The notes: generated by a model from the letters alone, not told the origin. A stretch of DNA of 64,000 bases from Pedobacter sp. SYSU D00535 (GCF_017355855.1 NZ_JAFEWD010000003.1:372001-436000), one strand, 5' to 3'; numbered from the stretch's first letter, positions 19,278 to 29,363 are shown. Translations and numbers: made by a program.

Positions 19278-22091
19278 TTATCTGCTGTTCTTATAAAATT
19301 CCTGATACGCTGTAATCTGCGCGTTATTGTTCAATTTTTCTAACTCGTCTTTAGTGATCACAAAGGTATTGTATTTTTCCGGAGCCTGCTTGATAATATC
19401 TCTGATGAGCGGCAGAATGGCCTTTTCGTAGCTGCTAGCATCGTTTAGACTGCTAAACGACCCGATGTAAATCAATTGATTCTCGTTGTTAACGTTTTTC
19501 AGTTGATGTTTCAATTGCATGCCCGAAAATCGGGATCTATTGAACTGTCCAATTCCAAATCTCGATGAGTTCAAATTGGCTCCCGCGTCCATCACGTTTA
19601 CTATGAAATAATACTCTCCTGACTCTGGAAGCGTATAGGCCGGTTTCACGGTAGGAGTGGATTTGTCTACCGGCCTTCCAGTGACAAGTTCAGCTGTCGG
19701 TTCTGTGCTCTCTGCTGCGTTGACATTTTGCGGTACAGGAGCGATTTCGGGTTGTTTTGAAACTGCCGCCTGTTCATTAGCTGATGCCGTAGAGGGGGCG
19801 GGCTTTGCAATAGGCTGAGTAGTAGCCCAAACGCCCTTTTGCTCATTCACCGGCTCTATATAGAAGGAGTCATCAGGATTAAAGTCTGTTAACGCGGTAG
19901 GTCTGTTGGTGAAAGCATCTCGGTTTGCCGCGATGTACTCCAGCTGTTGTTTAACAAGTGGCGTAATAAACTTGTCGTCCTGGAAGTTCGCAGTTAGCTG
20001 CTGCAGCGAGCTTTCAAAAGCAGGCAGTTTCTGAAGATGCCCTAAAGACAGTGAAGAAAGGTAGGCCAGTTGAGGTGACAGCCGATTGTTCCCAAATTGC
20101 TGCTCCAGACGTGATACCTGCTCAAGTACTTGGTCGTATTTACGTTCCACATACAGATCATAGATCTGATTATAGGCCCGCGATAGCTCCGCGTCTTTTT
20201 CGCTGTCTCGGCTACTGAACTGCGGGTCTTTAATTACCCTTGCGAAGGGCGATTCTGGATGCCTGCTCAGGAGGTAGTTCTTATATTCTTCTGATTTCTT
20301 CTCATCCAAAGTGCTGTAAAGGCGATACAGATGATAGTATACCGGTAGTTTGTAGGTGCTTTCCGGCACTTGGGTTAGGAGTCTTTCAAATGTTTTGATC
20401 GCCTCACGGTTGTCTTTGAGTTCATCCTTATAAAACGTAGCGATATCATAATAGGCTTCCGCAATGCGCTGATTGGAGGCTTGTACCGCTGTTTCTGTGA
20501 AGGGTAAATTGCTGATGTAGGAGTTCCTCAATACTTCCGGACTTACCGACGATGGGCTTGTGCTCACTGGAAGCCCAACAGGAGCGTCAGGATCGTCAGG
20601 AATAGCGGCGTTCGCATCTGCCAGACTTTTGGTGCTTCTGCGCCAGTTATCTTCCAGTTTTCTATTGCCCCAGCGCTTTCTAAAGTCGAGTGCGCCCTGG
20701 GCTAGTGCCGAGCTGTTGTTGAAATAGAATTTTCCATCCATGTTCGAAAGAGCAGGCTGGTCAAGTGCCGCAGTTTGAGTTCCCGGGTTACCGGCATCAA
20801 CAGTTGGTACTGCTGATTTTTCTTTGTGCAGGCGGATAAAGGCGGCTATCCGTTCTTCGCGTTCTGCTTCGGGTAGGCGGGCAAGCATTTGTAGCGTGTC
20901 TTCACGGCCAACAACCCGGTACCTGTTCGCAAGCAAATCAAGGTTCGAAGCTTTTTTTCTTATCAGGTCATACCCTGCAAAAGAAGGTGATAACGTAGCT
21001 GTGGTACTATCATAGTAGGATTTAGCCGTTACATAGTCTCCATTACGAAAATGGATATCTGCGATCTTTAAGTAGGATAGACCCTTTTGGTTTTGATTTC
21101 TGGTGCTTTGGCGTATCGACTGGTTATAGTTTTCTATGGCTCTTTCGTTTTCATTCCGGTCTGCATAAATATCCCCCATCCGAGCGTAGATCTGATCGAT
21201 AAAATCTTTGTTCTTTTCGTTTCGAATCATCGACCTTAATCGGCTAATCTGATCCGCATTCTGCCCGCTCAGCCGGTCTTCTACCCCAATTCTATTTAAG
21301 GCCGCATTGAAAGCCATGTCAAAGGGGGCGTTGCTTTTTACAACTTTCCGGTAGTTCGTATACGCCTCCTCTAGCTGATTATTTCTTTCCTGAAGTTGGG
21401 CCAGGATGAAAGTCCATCTAATCCTATTCTGTTTCGTTGCCTTTCCTTTTATCGCTTTTTTCAGCATCTCTATGGCCTCTGTTTCTTTTTCTGTACGGAT
21501 GAGCAACTGCGCGTCCGTTGCATAGAAGTTGTCCGCCAGGCCCTTCAGCTTTTTAGAGGAGTCGACGTATTTTCTGGCGGTATCCAGCAGTTCAGCTGCC
21601 TCCTGGTATTTTTCCAGTTGGATTAAAGATCTTGCCTGGCCAATAAGCGAAGCTTGTCGCAAAACCACGGACTTGGGATACGTACTGTGAACGTAATTGA
21701 AAAACTCAGCAGCATTGAAAAAATTGGCTTTATAATGGTTCGCCTCTGCAATAAGGAAATACGCATCGTCGACGTATCGACTGTATAACTTGTCATTAAC
21801 GATGGTGTTTGCTTTAAAAATGACCGAGTCGAGGATGGCATTCACATTTTGGGCTGCAGCCTCCGTTGGTTCTTTTTGAACGGGGAGGATCTGACTATAA
21901 TCGTCAGGGATAGCAGCGTCCAAATCCCGCTGACTTTGATCAAGCAAGATCCTGGCGTTATAGATTATATTGTATCGGGCAGTTAGATTTTGCATGCCCC
22001 TGCTCGTTACGGTATCCCTCGACGAACTACACCCTCCACTGATAACAACACCCAGCAGCAAAAAAAAGAGCGGTAAATGATTGGATTTCAA
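19278..22091 (-). CDS. porW: T9SS periplasmic TPR lipoprotein PorW/SprE
   Basis: 937 aa lipoprotein with lipobox SGGC (C21) followed at once by the family hallmark NLTARYNIIYNARILLDQ. The body is a long array of TPR-like helical repeats (residues about 100-750). A Pro/Ala-rich linker (about 760-830) and a small C-terminal domain (YYFIVNVMDAGANLNSSRFGI onwards) follow. PorW (SprE in Flavobacterium) links the T9SS trans-envelope core to the outer-membrane translocon. It lies divergent from the ATP synthase operon and first in a unit with the PBP and uvrC. Confidence 0.85.
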   Translation of the reverse strand: MKSNHLPLFFLLLGVVISGGCSSSRDTVTSRGMQNLTARYNIIYNARILLDQSQRDLDAAIPDDYSQILPVQKEPTEAAAQNVNAILDSVIFKANTIVNDKLYSRYVDDAYFLIAEANHYKANFFNAAEFFNYVHSTYPKSVVLRQASLIGQARSLIQLEKYQEAAELLDTARKYVDSSKKLKGLADNFYATDAQLLIRTEKETEAIEMLKKAIKGKATKQNRIRWTFILAQLQERNNQLEEAYTNYRKVVKSNAPFDMAFNAALNRIGVEDRLSGQNADQISRLRSMIRNEKNKDFIDQIYARMGDIYADRNENERAIENYNQSIRQSTRNQNQKGLSYLKIADIHFRNGDYVTAKSYYDSTTATLSPSFAGYDLIRKKASNLDLLANRYRVVGREDTLQMLARLPEAEREERIAAFIRLHKEKSAVPTVDAGNPGTQTAALDQPALSNMDGKFYFNNSSALAQGALDFRKRWGNRKLEDNWRRSTKSLADANAAIPDDPDAPVGLPVSTSPSSVSPEVLRNSYISNLPFTETAVQASNQRIAEAYYDIATFYKDELKDNREAIKTFERLLTQVPESTYKLPVYYHLYRLYSTLDEKKSEEYKNYLLSRHPESPFARVIKDPQFSSRDSEKDAELSRAYNQIYDLYVERKYDQVLEQVSRLEQQFGNNRLSPQLAYLSSLSLGHLQKLPAFESSLQQLTANFQDDKFITPLVKQQLEYIAANRDAFTNRPTALTDFNPDDSFYIEPVNEQKGVWATTQPIAKPAPSTASANEQAAVSKQPEIAPVPQNVNAAESTEPTAELVTGRPVDKSTPTVKPAYTLPESGEYYFIVNVMDAGANLNSSRFGIGQFNRSRFSGMQLKHQLKNVNNENQLIYIGSFSSLNDASSYEKAILPLIRDIIKQAPEKYNTFVITKDELEKLNNNAQITAYQEFYKNSR

Positions 22092-22198
22092 AATTGACAG
22101 AAATTGACTTTTATAATAACACTTGCTTCAATAAAATATTTTATTCTCTCTCCAAATCAGGGTTAAATATACTAATCACGGTAGAACCAGATAGATTA

Positions 22199-22225
22199 TT
22201 GATAATATATTAATTACTACTTTTG
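22199..22225 (+). promoter_or_regulatory. Candidate promoter of the ATP synthase operon
   Basis: TACTTTTG at 22218-22225 matches the Bacteroidota -7 consensus TAnnTTTG and lies 25 bp before the first ATG. A TTG at 22199-22201 could serve as the -33 element, but the 16-bp spacer is shorter than the usual 19-20 bp. The whole 159-bp region between porW and this operon is AT-rich. Confidence 0.5.
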
Positions 22226-22250
22226 GACCGTAGATTGCAGTATACGAAAT

Positions 22251-22499
22251 ATGGAAGCTGATGATTCAAAAAACAAAGACTTTCTTGAAGAGAAGAAGAA
22301 ATATCTCAACGTGTATGCTAAGTATTCGGCTCTGGGCTTCCAAATGTTTCTGATTATTGGGATCTTCACTTACATTGGTTATCGTATCGATGCTAGCAAA
22401 AGTTCAGAAGTGCCTTTGTATACTGCTTCTTTAAGTCTCGCTGGCGTGTTTATAGCCCTGTATTTAGTAATTCGTTCAATTAAGCGCTTAAAGTCTTGA
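22251..22499 (+). CDS. AtpZ/AtpI-like small membrane protein, 82 aa
   Basis: Two predicted helices (about 27-45 and 56-75) with a short charged N-terminus and the YIGYRIDASKSSEVPLYT loop that is typical of the AtpZ/AtpI family. These proteins sit at the start of F-ATP synthase operons and help assemble or stabilise the c-ring, or carry Mg2+/Ca2+. The gene is first in the operon and its stop codon TGA overlaps the TTG start of the next gene. Confidence 0.85.
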   Translation: MEADDSKNKDFLEEKKKYLNVYAKYSALGFQMFLIIGIFTYIGYRIDASKSSEVPLYTASLSLAGVFIALYLVIRSIKRLKS

Positions 22500-22885
22500 G
22501 TTTTTTAAGGTTCCTTCTTCTTTTTACCGGAATTTCATTGATTCTGGCTTTTATTTTTCTAACTATTGAGGAGTCTGATTCAAAAGATTCTGTTCTTGTT
22601 CCTGATTTTTGGCTGATTTTTGGATTTCAGTATTTTATCACAGTGATAGCCTACTCTGCTTCTGTGTTCGGCCTTAGAAAAGGACCGGAAATTTCAACTT
22701 TAGTGATAATGGGAGCCCTAGCAGTGAAGATGCTTTTTTGTATGGCATTTGTTCTCGCTTACCTCCTGAAAATCAGCGTAAACGGCGTTTCCTTCGCCGT
22801 TCAATTTTTTTCTGTATATTTCTTATTTACTGCCTTTGAAGTTTATGCACTGTTACGTAACTTGCGCCACCAAAATAAAACGTAA
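22496..22885 (+). CDS. ATP synthase I-like four-helix membrane protein, 129 aa
   Basis: Four predicted helices across 129 residues. The start is a TTG overlapping the preceding TGA stop (TTGA), which is the only plausible start near the expected N-terminus. Position, size and topology fit an AtpI-like assembly protein, though the sequence lacks motifs I can name. It is followed 14 bp later by atpB. Confidence 0.7.
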   Translation: MSFLRFLLLFTGISLILAFIFLTIEESDSKDSVLVPDFWLIFGFQYFITVIAYSASVFGLRKGPEISTLVIMGALAVKMLFCMAFVLAYLLKISVNGVSFAVQFFSVYFLFTAFEVYALLRNLRHQNKT

Positions 22886-22899
22886 AAAACTCGCAGTAA

Positions 22900-24048
22900 A
22901 TGTCCTTAGCCCACATTTTAGACTCAAAAAAAATTAGATTTAGTGCTGTTTTTGCTCTTTTTTTGATTTTCTCATACCTACAAGCTCCTGCTCAAGCTAC
23001 GCATGAAAATGCGCCGCATCAGTTGGAAGATACTACTTTCACCAACCAGGTGGAGAGTGATGCTCATGTTCCGGGTACCGAGCATCCCGAAGGTGAAGGC
23101 GAGCATGAGCCTTTCGATGCAACAACTGTCATCATGGAGCACATTGCTGATTCACATTCCTGGCACCTTTGGGGGCATACCTCTATCGGGCTTCCGGTGA
23201 TATTGTATACCGATAAAGGTGTAGAAACTTTCTCTTCTTCCCAGTTTCATCATGGAGAGCAGCCTTACCAAGGTAAGTATTATACGTATGGTTTGGTTGA
23301 AGATAAAATCTACGTGCTGGATGCTAACGGTCAAATCGATAAAGTAGCCTCGGCTAATATCTATGATTTCTCTATTACAAAAAATATCGCAGCTATCTTT
23401 TTATCCATCGCCTTATTGCTTATCATCTTCACATCAGTAGCATCTGCATACAAGAAGAGGGTAGGGAAAGCGCCGAAGGGGTTGCAGTCGTTTATTGAGC
23501 CGATTATCTTATTTGTTCGGGATGAGATAGCTCGTCCAAACATTGGTAATCACTACGCGAAATTCATGCCTTTGCTGCTCACTTTATTCTTTTTCATCTG
23601 GATTAATAACTTGCTTGGTCTGATTCCTATTTTTCCGGGAGGGGCGAACGTTACCGGAAATATCTTTATGACCTTTGTGTTGTCGTTTATCGTGTTGTTG
23701 GCAGTAAACCTGAATGCCAATAAATACTACTGGAAGCACATATTCACTCCTGACGTGCCTTGGTGGTTGTATCCAATCATGATCCCTGTAGAATTAATCG
23801 GTGTAATTTCAAGACCTTTTGCATTGATGATTCGTTTGTATGCGAACATTTCTGCGGGTCACATCATCGTGTTGAGCTTAATTGCCCTGATCTTTATCTT
23901 CAAGTCGATTGCACTTGCTCCGGTATCGGTAGCGTTCGTGCTGTTCATGGATGTGCTTGAGTTATTGGTAGCGTTTCTTCAGGCCTTTATTTTCACGATG
24001 CTTACTGCGCTGTTTATCGGAACTGCGGTAGACGAGCATCATCATTAA
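22900..24048 (+). CDS. atpB: F0F1 ATP synthase subunit a
   Basis: Membrane stator subunit carrying the two proton half-channels. 382 aa, longer than the E. coli protein because of an N-terminal signal-like helix and a His/Glu-rich periplasmic region (about 30-150), as is usual in Bacteroidota. The essential arginine is in ISRPFALMIRLYANI, and the C-terminal helix pair ends with FLQAFIFTMLTALFIGTAV. It is followed by atpE. Confidence 0.96.
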   Translation: MSLAHILDSKKIRFSAVFALFLIFSYLQAPAQATHENAPHQLEDTTFTNQVESDAHVPGTEHPEGEGEHEPFDATTVIMEHIADSHSWHLWGHTSIGLPVILYTDKGVETFSSSQFHHGEQPYQGKYYTYGLVEDKIYVLDANGQIDKVASANIYDFSITKNIAAIFLSIALLLIIFTSVASAYKKRVGKAPKGLQSFIEPIILFVRDEIARPNIGNHYAKFMPLLLTLFFFIWINNLLGLIPIFPGGANVTGNIFMTFVLSFIVLLAVNLNANKYYWKHIFTPDVPWWLYPIMIPVELIGVISRPFALMIRLYANISAGHIIVLSLIALIFIFKSIALAPVSVAFVLFMDVLELLVAFLQAFIFTMLTALFIGTAVDEHHH

Positions 24049-24086
24049 TTAGAAACTATTTTTAAATTATATAAATAAATACAATT

Positions 24087-24308
24087 ATGGTAGTAGGTTC
24101 AATTGCTGCATTAGGTGCAGGATTAGCAGTTCTTGGTGCTGGTATCGGTATCGGTCAAGTAGGTGGTAAAGCTATGGACGGTATCGCTCGTCAGCCAGAA
24201 GCAGCTGGTAAAATCCAAACAGCTATGATCATCGCTGCAGCGCTTATTGAAGGTGTTGCTCTTTTCGGTGTGGTAGTAGCACTATTGGGTAACAACGTAG
24301 GAGCTTAA
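24087..24308 (+). CDS. atpE: F0F1 ATP synthase subunit c
   Basis: Rotor ring subunit of 73 aa with two hydrophobic helices joined by the polar loop GKAMDGIARQPEA. The ion-binding glutamate lies in AALIEGVALF. The residues around it do not show the Na+-type ES or ET pattern, so a proton-driven enzyme is inferred. Confidence 0.97.
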   Translation: MVVGSIAALGAGLAVLGAGIGIGQVGGKAMDGIARQPEAAGKIQTAMIIAAALIEGVALFGVVVALLGNNVGA

Positions 24309-24320
24309 TCCTTAAAGAGA

Positions 24321-24357
24321 GAACCGGAATTTAACGGTTGGTTTTTTTCCGGTTCTT
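24321..24357 (+). other. Stem-loop between atpE and atpF
   Basis: GAACCGGAA (24321-24329) pairs with TTCCGGTTC (24347-24355), with a 17-nt loop containing a T run. It lies in the 84-bp gap inside the operon. It could be a partial terminator or a 3' stabiliser of the atpE transcript, matching the high demand for subunit c. Confidence 0.55.
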
Positions 24358-24392
24358 TATTAAAAAAACGAATTCGAAACTCTTATAAAATA

Positions 24393-24902
24393 ATGGAACA
24401 ACTATTTGAAGGTTTACTAAATCATCACATTGGTTTTGTTGTTTGGTCAGGTCTGGCTTTTTTAATTCTACTTTTATTATTAAAGAAACTTGCCTGGAAA
24501 CCAATCCTTGGCGCAATTCACGAGCGCGAGCTTTCCATCGAAACTGCTTTGGCTTCTGCAGAGAATGCAAAAGCGGAGATGGCGAGATTGACCAGCCAGA
24601 ATGAAGCCTTGTTAAATCAGGCTCGTGCAGAACGCGATTTAATTTTGAAGGAAGCCAAAGAGCTTAAAGATAAGATCGTTGCTGAAGCAAAAAACAGTGC
24701 TGAGGTTGAAGGTGCGAAAATGATCGAAAAAGCGCGGGTAGAGATTGAATCTCAGAAAGCTGCTGCTTTGGCTGACGTGAAGAACCAGGTTTCTACTCTT
24801 TCAATTGAGATTGCAGAAAAAATCCTTCGTCGTCAGTTTGAGGATCAATCCAAGCAAGAAGCTTTGGTTTCTGATCTGTTGAAGGAAGTTAAATTAAACT
24901 AA
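24393..24902 (+). CDS. atpF: F0F1 ATP synthase subunit b
   Basis: Peripheral stalk subunit of 169 aa: one N-terminal membrane helix (about 10-30, FVVWSGLAFLILLLLLKKLAW), then a long charged coiled coil with the family element LGAIHERE and repeated Ala/Glu/Lys heptads. The gene lies between atpE and atpH in standard operon order. Confidence 0.95.
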   Translation: MEQLFEGLLNHHIGFVVWSGLAFLILLLLLKKLAWKPILGAIHERELSIETALASAENAKAEMARLTSQNEALLNQARAERDLILKEAKELKDKIVAEAKNSAEVEGAKMIEKARVEIESQKAAALADVKNQVSTLSIEIAEKILRRQFEDQSKQEALVSDLLKEVKLN

Positions 24903-24963
24903 TTGCGAAAGGCCGAAGGTCGATTTCTAAATTGAAACTCCTAAGCCCGAAATAAAAAAAGCA

Positions 24964-25500
24964 ATGTCTGAAATACAAGTAGCATCCCGATACGCAAAAT
25001 CACTTATTGACCTTGCGCAAGAGCAAAACTCTTTGGAGCAGGTGAAGAATGATATTGCTTCTTTCCTTCAAGTTGTGCGTGATAATCCGCAACTTCAGGC
25101 GATTTTGAAAAATCCTATTATCAGCCCGGATAAGAAGCTTGGAATTCTGAACTCGTTGTTTGGAACTCTTAACCCAATGATTCTTTCTTTTTTCTCAATC
25201 GTTACGAAGAAGGGACGTTCAGTGGTGTTGTACGCAACAGCGAAGGAATTTATAAACGAATACAACCGTCGTAAGGGTATTATTAAAGCTGTTGTTACCT
25301 CAGCAGCTCCTCTTACTGAAGAAAATAAAAAACAGCTGGCAGCTGTGGTAACCGAAGCAACGAAGAAGGAAGTTCTTTTAGAAGCGAAGGTAGATCCATC
25401 GTTGATCGGCGGGTTTGTTTTAAAGGTGGGCGACAAGCAGTTCGATGCTAGTATCGCCAGCAGTTTGAACAGACTAAAAAAAGAGTTTGCACAGGGGTAG
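24964..25500 (+). CDS. atpH: F0F1 ATP synthase subunit delta
   Basis: 178 aa stator subunit joining F1 to the b stalk. Family features include the N-terminal VASRYAKSLIDLAQEQ, the NPIISPDKKLGIL segment, and the C-terminal DPSLIGGFVLKVGDKQFDASI. It is followed by 136 bp without an obvious signal before atpA. Confidence 0.95.
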   Translation: MSEIQVASRYAKSLIDLAQEQNSLEQVKNDIASFLQVVRDNPQLQAILKNPIISPDKKLGILNSLFGTLNPMILSFFSIVTKKGRSVVLYATAKEFINEYNRRKGIIKAVVTSAAPLTEENKKQLAAVVTEATKKEVLLEAKVDPSLIGGFVLKVGDKQFDASIASSLNRLKKEFAQG

Positions 25501-25636
25501 TAAGCTCTAAACTAAACTCGATTGAAGCCGATGATTGCCACGTTGCTACGGCACGGCCCAGTACGAGCGGAAAACGAAACCCCAGGTAATCAAAGAAATA
25601 AAATAGATTTACAAATAAATATTTATAAATAAAACT

Positions 25637-27211
25637 ATGGTAGAGGTAAGACCAGATGAAGTTTCGGCGATTTTGCGTCAGCAGTTGTCGGGCTTTAAAT
25701 CAGAGGCCGAACTTGAAGAAGTTGGTACGGTGCTGCAAGTGGGCGATGGTATCGCTCGTGTGTACGGCCTTACCAAAGTACAATCAGGAGAACTGGTTGA
25801 ATTTGAGAACGGATTACAAGGTATTGTATTAAACCTTGAAGAAGATAATGTGGGTGTTGTATTGTTGGGAGAGTATTCGGAAATTAAAGAAGGCGATACC
25901 ATTAAAAGAACCAACCGTATCGGTTCGATCAAAGTGGGAGACGGCATGCTTGGGCGTGTTGTAAACACACTTGGTCAGCCAATCGACGGTAAAGGTCCTA
26001 TTGCTGGTGACGTTTATGAGATGCCTATCGAGCGTAAAGCGCCTGGAGTAATCTATCGTCAGCCGGTAAACGAGCCACTGCAAACAGGTATCAAAGCGAT
26101 CGATGCGATGATCCCGATCGGCCGTGGTCAGCGTGAGTTGGTTATCGGTGACCGTCAAACAGGTAAAACTGCCGTTTGTATCGATACCATCATCAACCAA
26201 AAAGAGTTTTACGAAGCTGGTCAGCCAGTTTATTGTATATACGTTGCTGTTGGACAAAAGAATTCTACGGTAGCCAACATCGTTCGTACGTTAGAGGAGA
26301 ACGGAGCTATGCCGTACACGGTAGTAGTTGCTGCTTCTGCATCTGATCCAGCTCCAATGCAGTTCTTTGCACCATTTGCAGGTGCTGCTATTGGTGAGTT
26401 CTTCCGTGATACAGGACGTCCTGCTTTGATCATCTATGATGATTTGTCAAAACAGGCAGTAGCCTACCGCGAGGTATCTCTTCTGCTTCGTCGTCCTCCA
26501 GGCCGTGAGGCTTATCCTGGAGACGTGTTCTATCTTCACAGTCGTTTGTTAGAGCGTGCTGCTAAGATCAACGCTTCTGACGAGATTGCCAGAAACATGA
26601 ACGACCTTCCAGAGTCGATCAAGCATTTGGTGAAAGGTGGTGGGTCATTGACAGCGCTTCCAATTATCGAGACACAAGCTGGAGACGTTTCTGCATATAT
26701 CCCAACTAACGTAATCTCTATTACGGATGGTCAGATCTTCCTTGAGTCGAACTTGTTCAACGCTGGGGTTCGTCCTGCGATCAACGTAGGTATTTCCGTA
26801 TCTCGTGTGGGTGGTAACGCTCAGATCAAATCGATGAAGAAGGTTGCTGGTACGCTTAAACTAGACCAGGCTCAATACCGTGAGTTGGAGGCGTTCTCGA
26901 AGTTCGGTTCTGACCTAGATGCCGCTACCAAGGCAGTTCTTGATAAAGGAGCACGCAACGTGGAAATCCTTAAGCAGGGACAATTCTCGCCGGTTGCGGT
27001 TGAGAAACAAGTAGCAATCATCTACGCAGGTACGAAAGGATTATTACGTCCGGTACCAGTGAACAAAGTGAAAGAGTTCGAAGCGGAATACCTGCAGCAG
27101 TTGGAACTGCGTCATCCTGATACTTTAAAAGCCCTAAAGGCTGGAAAGTTTGATGATAGCATCACTTCAGTTCTGGAAACTGTTGCTAAGGAGTTAGCTG
27201 CCCGTTACTAA
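25637..27211 (+). CDS. atpA: F0F1 ATP synthase subunit alpha
   Basis: 524 aa non-catalytic nucleotide-binding subunit. The P-loop is [10 protein letters not shown] near residues 175-184, preceded by [11 protein letters not shown]. The arginine-finger region [15 protein letters not shown] is present, and the N-terminal beta-barrel starts [14 protein letters not shown]. Codon choice appears skewed toward a few preferred codons, in keeping with high expression. Confidence 0.98.
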   Translation: MVEVRPDEVSAILRQQLSGFKSEAELEEVGTVLQVGDGIARVYGLTKVQSGELVEFENGLQGIVLNLEEDNVGVVLLGEYSEIKEGDTIKRTNRIGSIKVGDGMLGRVVNTLGQPIDGKGPIAGDVYEMPIERKAPGVIYRQPVNEPLQTGIKAIDAMIPIGRGQRELVIGDRQTGKTAVCIDTIINQKEFYEAGQPVYCIYVAVGQKNSTVANIVRTLEENGAMPYTVVVAASASDPAPMQFFAPFAGAAIGEFFRDTGRPALIIYDDLSKQAVAYREVSLLLRRPPGREAYPGDVFYLHSRLLERAAKINASDEIARNMNDLPESIKHLVKGGGSLTALPIIETQAGDVSAYIPTNVISITDGQIFLESNLFNAGVRPAINVGISVSRVGGNAQIKSMKKVAGTLKLDQAQYRELEAFSKFGSDLDAATKAVLDKGARNVEILKQGQFSPVAVEKQVAIIYAGTKGLLRPVPVNKVKEFEAEYLQQLELRHPDTLKALKAGKFDDSITSVLETVAKELAARY

Positions 27212-27332
27212 GAAGTAAAAGTACCTGATCAAACCTCAATAGTTTGCTCGGGTACTATCACTAACATATGCTATCGCGAACTGTAGGTTAAAAGACCTGC
27301 ATATTTGCACAATAAAAATTTGCACATTTAAA

Positions 27333-28217
27333 ATGGCTAATTTAAAAGAAGTAAGAAACCGGATATCATCAGTAAGCTCAACACAGCAGATTACTAAAGC
27401 CATGAAAATGGTTTCGGCGGCCAAGTTGAAAAGGGCTACGAATGCTATTATTCAGTTACGCCCTTATGCTAACAAGCTAAAGGATATTCTTGGTAATCTC
27501 TCTGCAAGCCTTGAGGCTTCGTCTTCTCCTTTTATTCAGGAGCGTGAGCCGAACAAAATCCTGGTGGTAGTAGTTTCTTCAAACAGAGGTCTGGCTGGTG
27601 CTTTCAATGCTAACGTTATGAAGGCTACTAATCAACTTATCTCGAGCAGATACGCTGAGCAATATCAGAAAGGCAACGTAAGTATTGTGGCGATCGGTAA
27701 AAAAGGTCAGGACTTTTACGAGAAACGTAAGTATAACGTCATTGGAAACAACAATGATCTTTTTAGTGATCTAAGCTTTGAAAACGTTTCTAAAATTGCT
27801 GAAGCTATTATGCAGGGGTTCCTTAAGGGGGATTTTGACAGAGTGGAGGTAGTTTACAACCATTTCAGGAATGCGGCCATGCAAGAACTGATCACTGAGC
27901 AGCTTCTTCCGGTAGCAAAAAATGATCAGAGCAACTCGAATGCTGCTTCAAAAGTAGATTATATTCTGGAGCCTTCTAAAGAGGAGATCGTTAATACCCT
28001 GATTCCAAAGACAATTAAAATTCAACTGTACAAAGCGGTGCTTGATTCTCACGCTTCTGAACACGGTGCCCGTATGACGGCGATGGACAAAGCGACAGAA
28101 AACGCAGGAGAACTGTTGAGGTCATTGAAATTGTCGTATAACCAGGCACGTCAGGCAGCAATCACAACGGAGCTTACGGAGATTGTATCCGGAGCTGCTG
28201 CTTTGTCAAACGGATAA
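27333..28217 (+). CDS. atpG: F0F1 ATP synthase subunit gamma
   Basis: 294 aa central-stalk subunit. N-terminal helix NRISSVSSTQQITKAMKMVS and C-terminal helix RMTAMDKATENAGELL are the conserved ends that enter the alpha3beta3 cavity. It is the last gene of this operon; beta and epsilon genes (atpD, atpC) are not here, as is known for many Bacteroidota. A clear terminator follows. Confidence 0.98.
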   Translation: MANLKEVRNRISSVSSTQQITKAMKMVSAAKLKRATNAIIQLRPYANKLKDILGNLSASLEASSSPFIQEREPNKILVVVVSSNRGLAGAFNANVMKATNQLISSRYAEQYQKGNVSIVAIGKKGQDFYEKRKYNVIGNNNDLFSDLSFENVSKIAEAIMQGFLKGDFDRVEVVYNHFRNAAMQELITEQLLPVAKNDQSNSNAASKVDYILEPSKEEIVNTLIPKTIKIQLYKAVLDSHASEHGARMTAMDKATENAGELLRSLKLSYNQARQAAITTELTEIVSGAAALSNG

Positions 28218-28238
28218 AAACGAGTTTTAAAATTATAG

Positions 28239-28273
28239 AAAGCCCTTCATCGAGAGATGGAAGGGCTTTTTTT
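28239..28273 (+). terminator. Intrinsic terminator of the ATP synthase operon
   Basis: AAAGCCCTTCATC (28239-28251) pairs with GATGGAAGGGCTTT (28256-28269) with one bulge and a tiny loop, followed by a T run. Confidence 0.85.
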
Positions 28274-28370
28274 ATGAACTGCTTATTTTATTTAGCTACA
28301 TCGCCCTGACATAAGTTTTCTCAATCAAACTTAATATTGCAACTCATGTTGAGAATAAAATTTGATGTAT

Positions 28371-29363
28371 ATGGAATATAGAAAACTTGGCGAATCTGAT
28401 TTGGAGGCTTCTGTGATTACTTTCGGCGCCTGGGCAGCAGGCGGATGGATGTGGGGCGGAACGGAACGTAGAGAGGCGGTTCAGGCTATCAAGGCCGCTT
28501 TTGATGCCGGTGTTACGTCCATTGACACGGCGCCTGTATATGGTCAAGGTTTGAGTGAAGAGATAGTCGGGGAGGCAATAAAGGAGCTGCCGCGGGACAA
28601 AGTACAAATCTTTACTAAGTTTGGACTAAGATGGGACGCTCCTGTAGGGCAGTTTTACTTCAAAAGTAAGGATAATGCAGGTAGGGATATCGATATCCAC
28701 AAGTATGCAGGCAGGGAAAGTGTGATTAAGGAGTGTGAGACCAGTTTGAAGCTTCTAGGTACTGATTATATTGACTTGTACCAGATCCACTGGGACGATC
28801 CTACTACCCCGATCGAAGAAAGTTATGAGGCTGTACGCTTGCTAATTGAACAGGGGAAAGTGCGTTATGCCGGGGTGTGTAATTACAACGACGAGCAAAT
28901 GAAGGCGGCTAATTCTGTAGTTAATATTGTTTCTAACCAGGTTCCTTACAGTATGTTAAACCGTGGAATTGAAGAAGTAGTAGTTCCTTATTGTGTGGCC
29001 AATAAAAAATCCATTCTTGCATACAGTCCTTTGGAACGCGGCCTTCTCACCGGGAAAATTAAACCAGGACATCAGTTTAACGAAGGAGATCACCGTGCCG
29101 GTCATAAATTTTATACCCCTGACAACATCAACCGGGTAAACGATTTACTGAACAAGATCAGACCGATAGCAGAAGGGAAGGGGGCTTCCCTTGCTCAGCT
29201 TGTTTTAAGATGGACGGTTGAAAAGCCAGGAATAACAGTGGCTTTGGCTGGAGCCAGGAACGCAGAGCAAGCGCTCCAAAATGCCAAATCGATGGAACTC
29301 AAGCTAAGTGTTGAAGAGATGGAGATCATCGATTCAGCTTTGGAGGAACTATCAATAGCTTAA
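28371..29363 (+). CDS. Aldo/keto reductase, 330 aa
   Basis: NADPH-dependent oxidoreductase of the AKR superfamily, (beta/alpha)8 barrel. The start at 28371 (MEYRKLGESDLEASVITFG) is the usual family N-terminus; in-frame TTG and ATG codons 6-9 bp upstream are alternatives. The catalytic tetrad region includes D in SIDTAPVYGQGLSEEIVGEA, K in IFTKFGLRWD and H in LYQIHWDDP. The cofactor loop is near ALAGARNAEQAL at the C-terminus. It resembles the YajO/general-stress type of AKR. The substrate is unknown. Confidence 0.9.
   Translation: MEYRKLGESDLEASVITFGAWAAGGWMWGGTERREAVQAIKAAFDAGVTSIDTAPVYGQGLSEEIVGEAIKELPRDKVQIFTKFGLRWDAPVGQFYFKSKDNAGRDIDIHKYAGRESVIKECETSLKLLGTDYIDLYQIHWDDPTTPIEESYEAVRLLIEQGKVRYAGVCNYNDEQMKAANSVVNIVSNQVPYSMLNRGIEEVVVPYCVANKKSILAYSPLERGLLTGKIKPGHQFNEGDHRAGHKFYTPDNINRVNDLLNKIRPIAEGKGASLAQLVLRWTVEKPGITVALAGARNAEQALQNAKSMELKLSVEEMEIIDSALEELSIA

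Noticed and set aside
25501-25636. Possible small gene or signal in the atpH-atpA gap
   Set aside because: The 136-bp gap shows no frame, hairpin or promoter motif of note.
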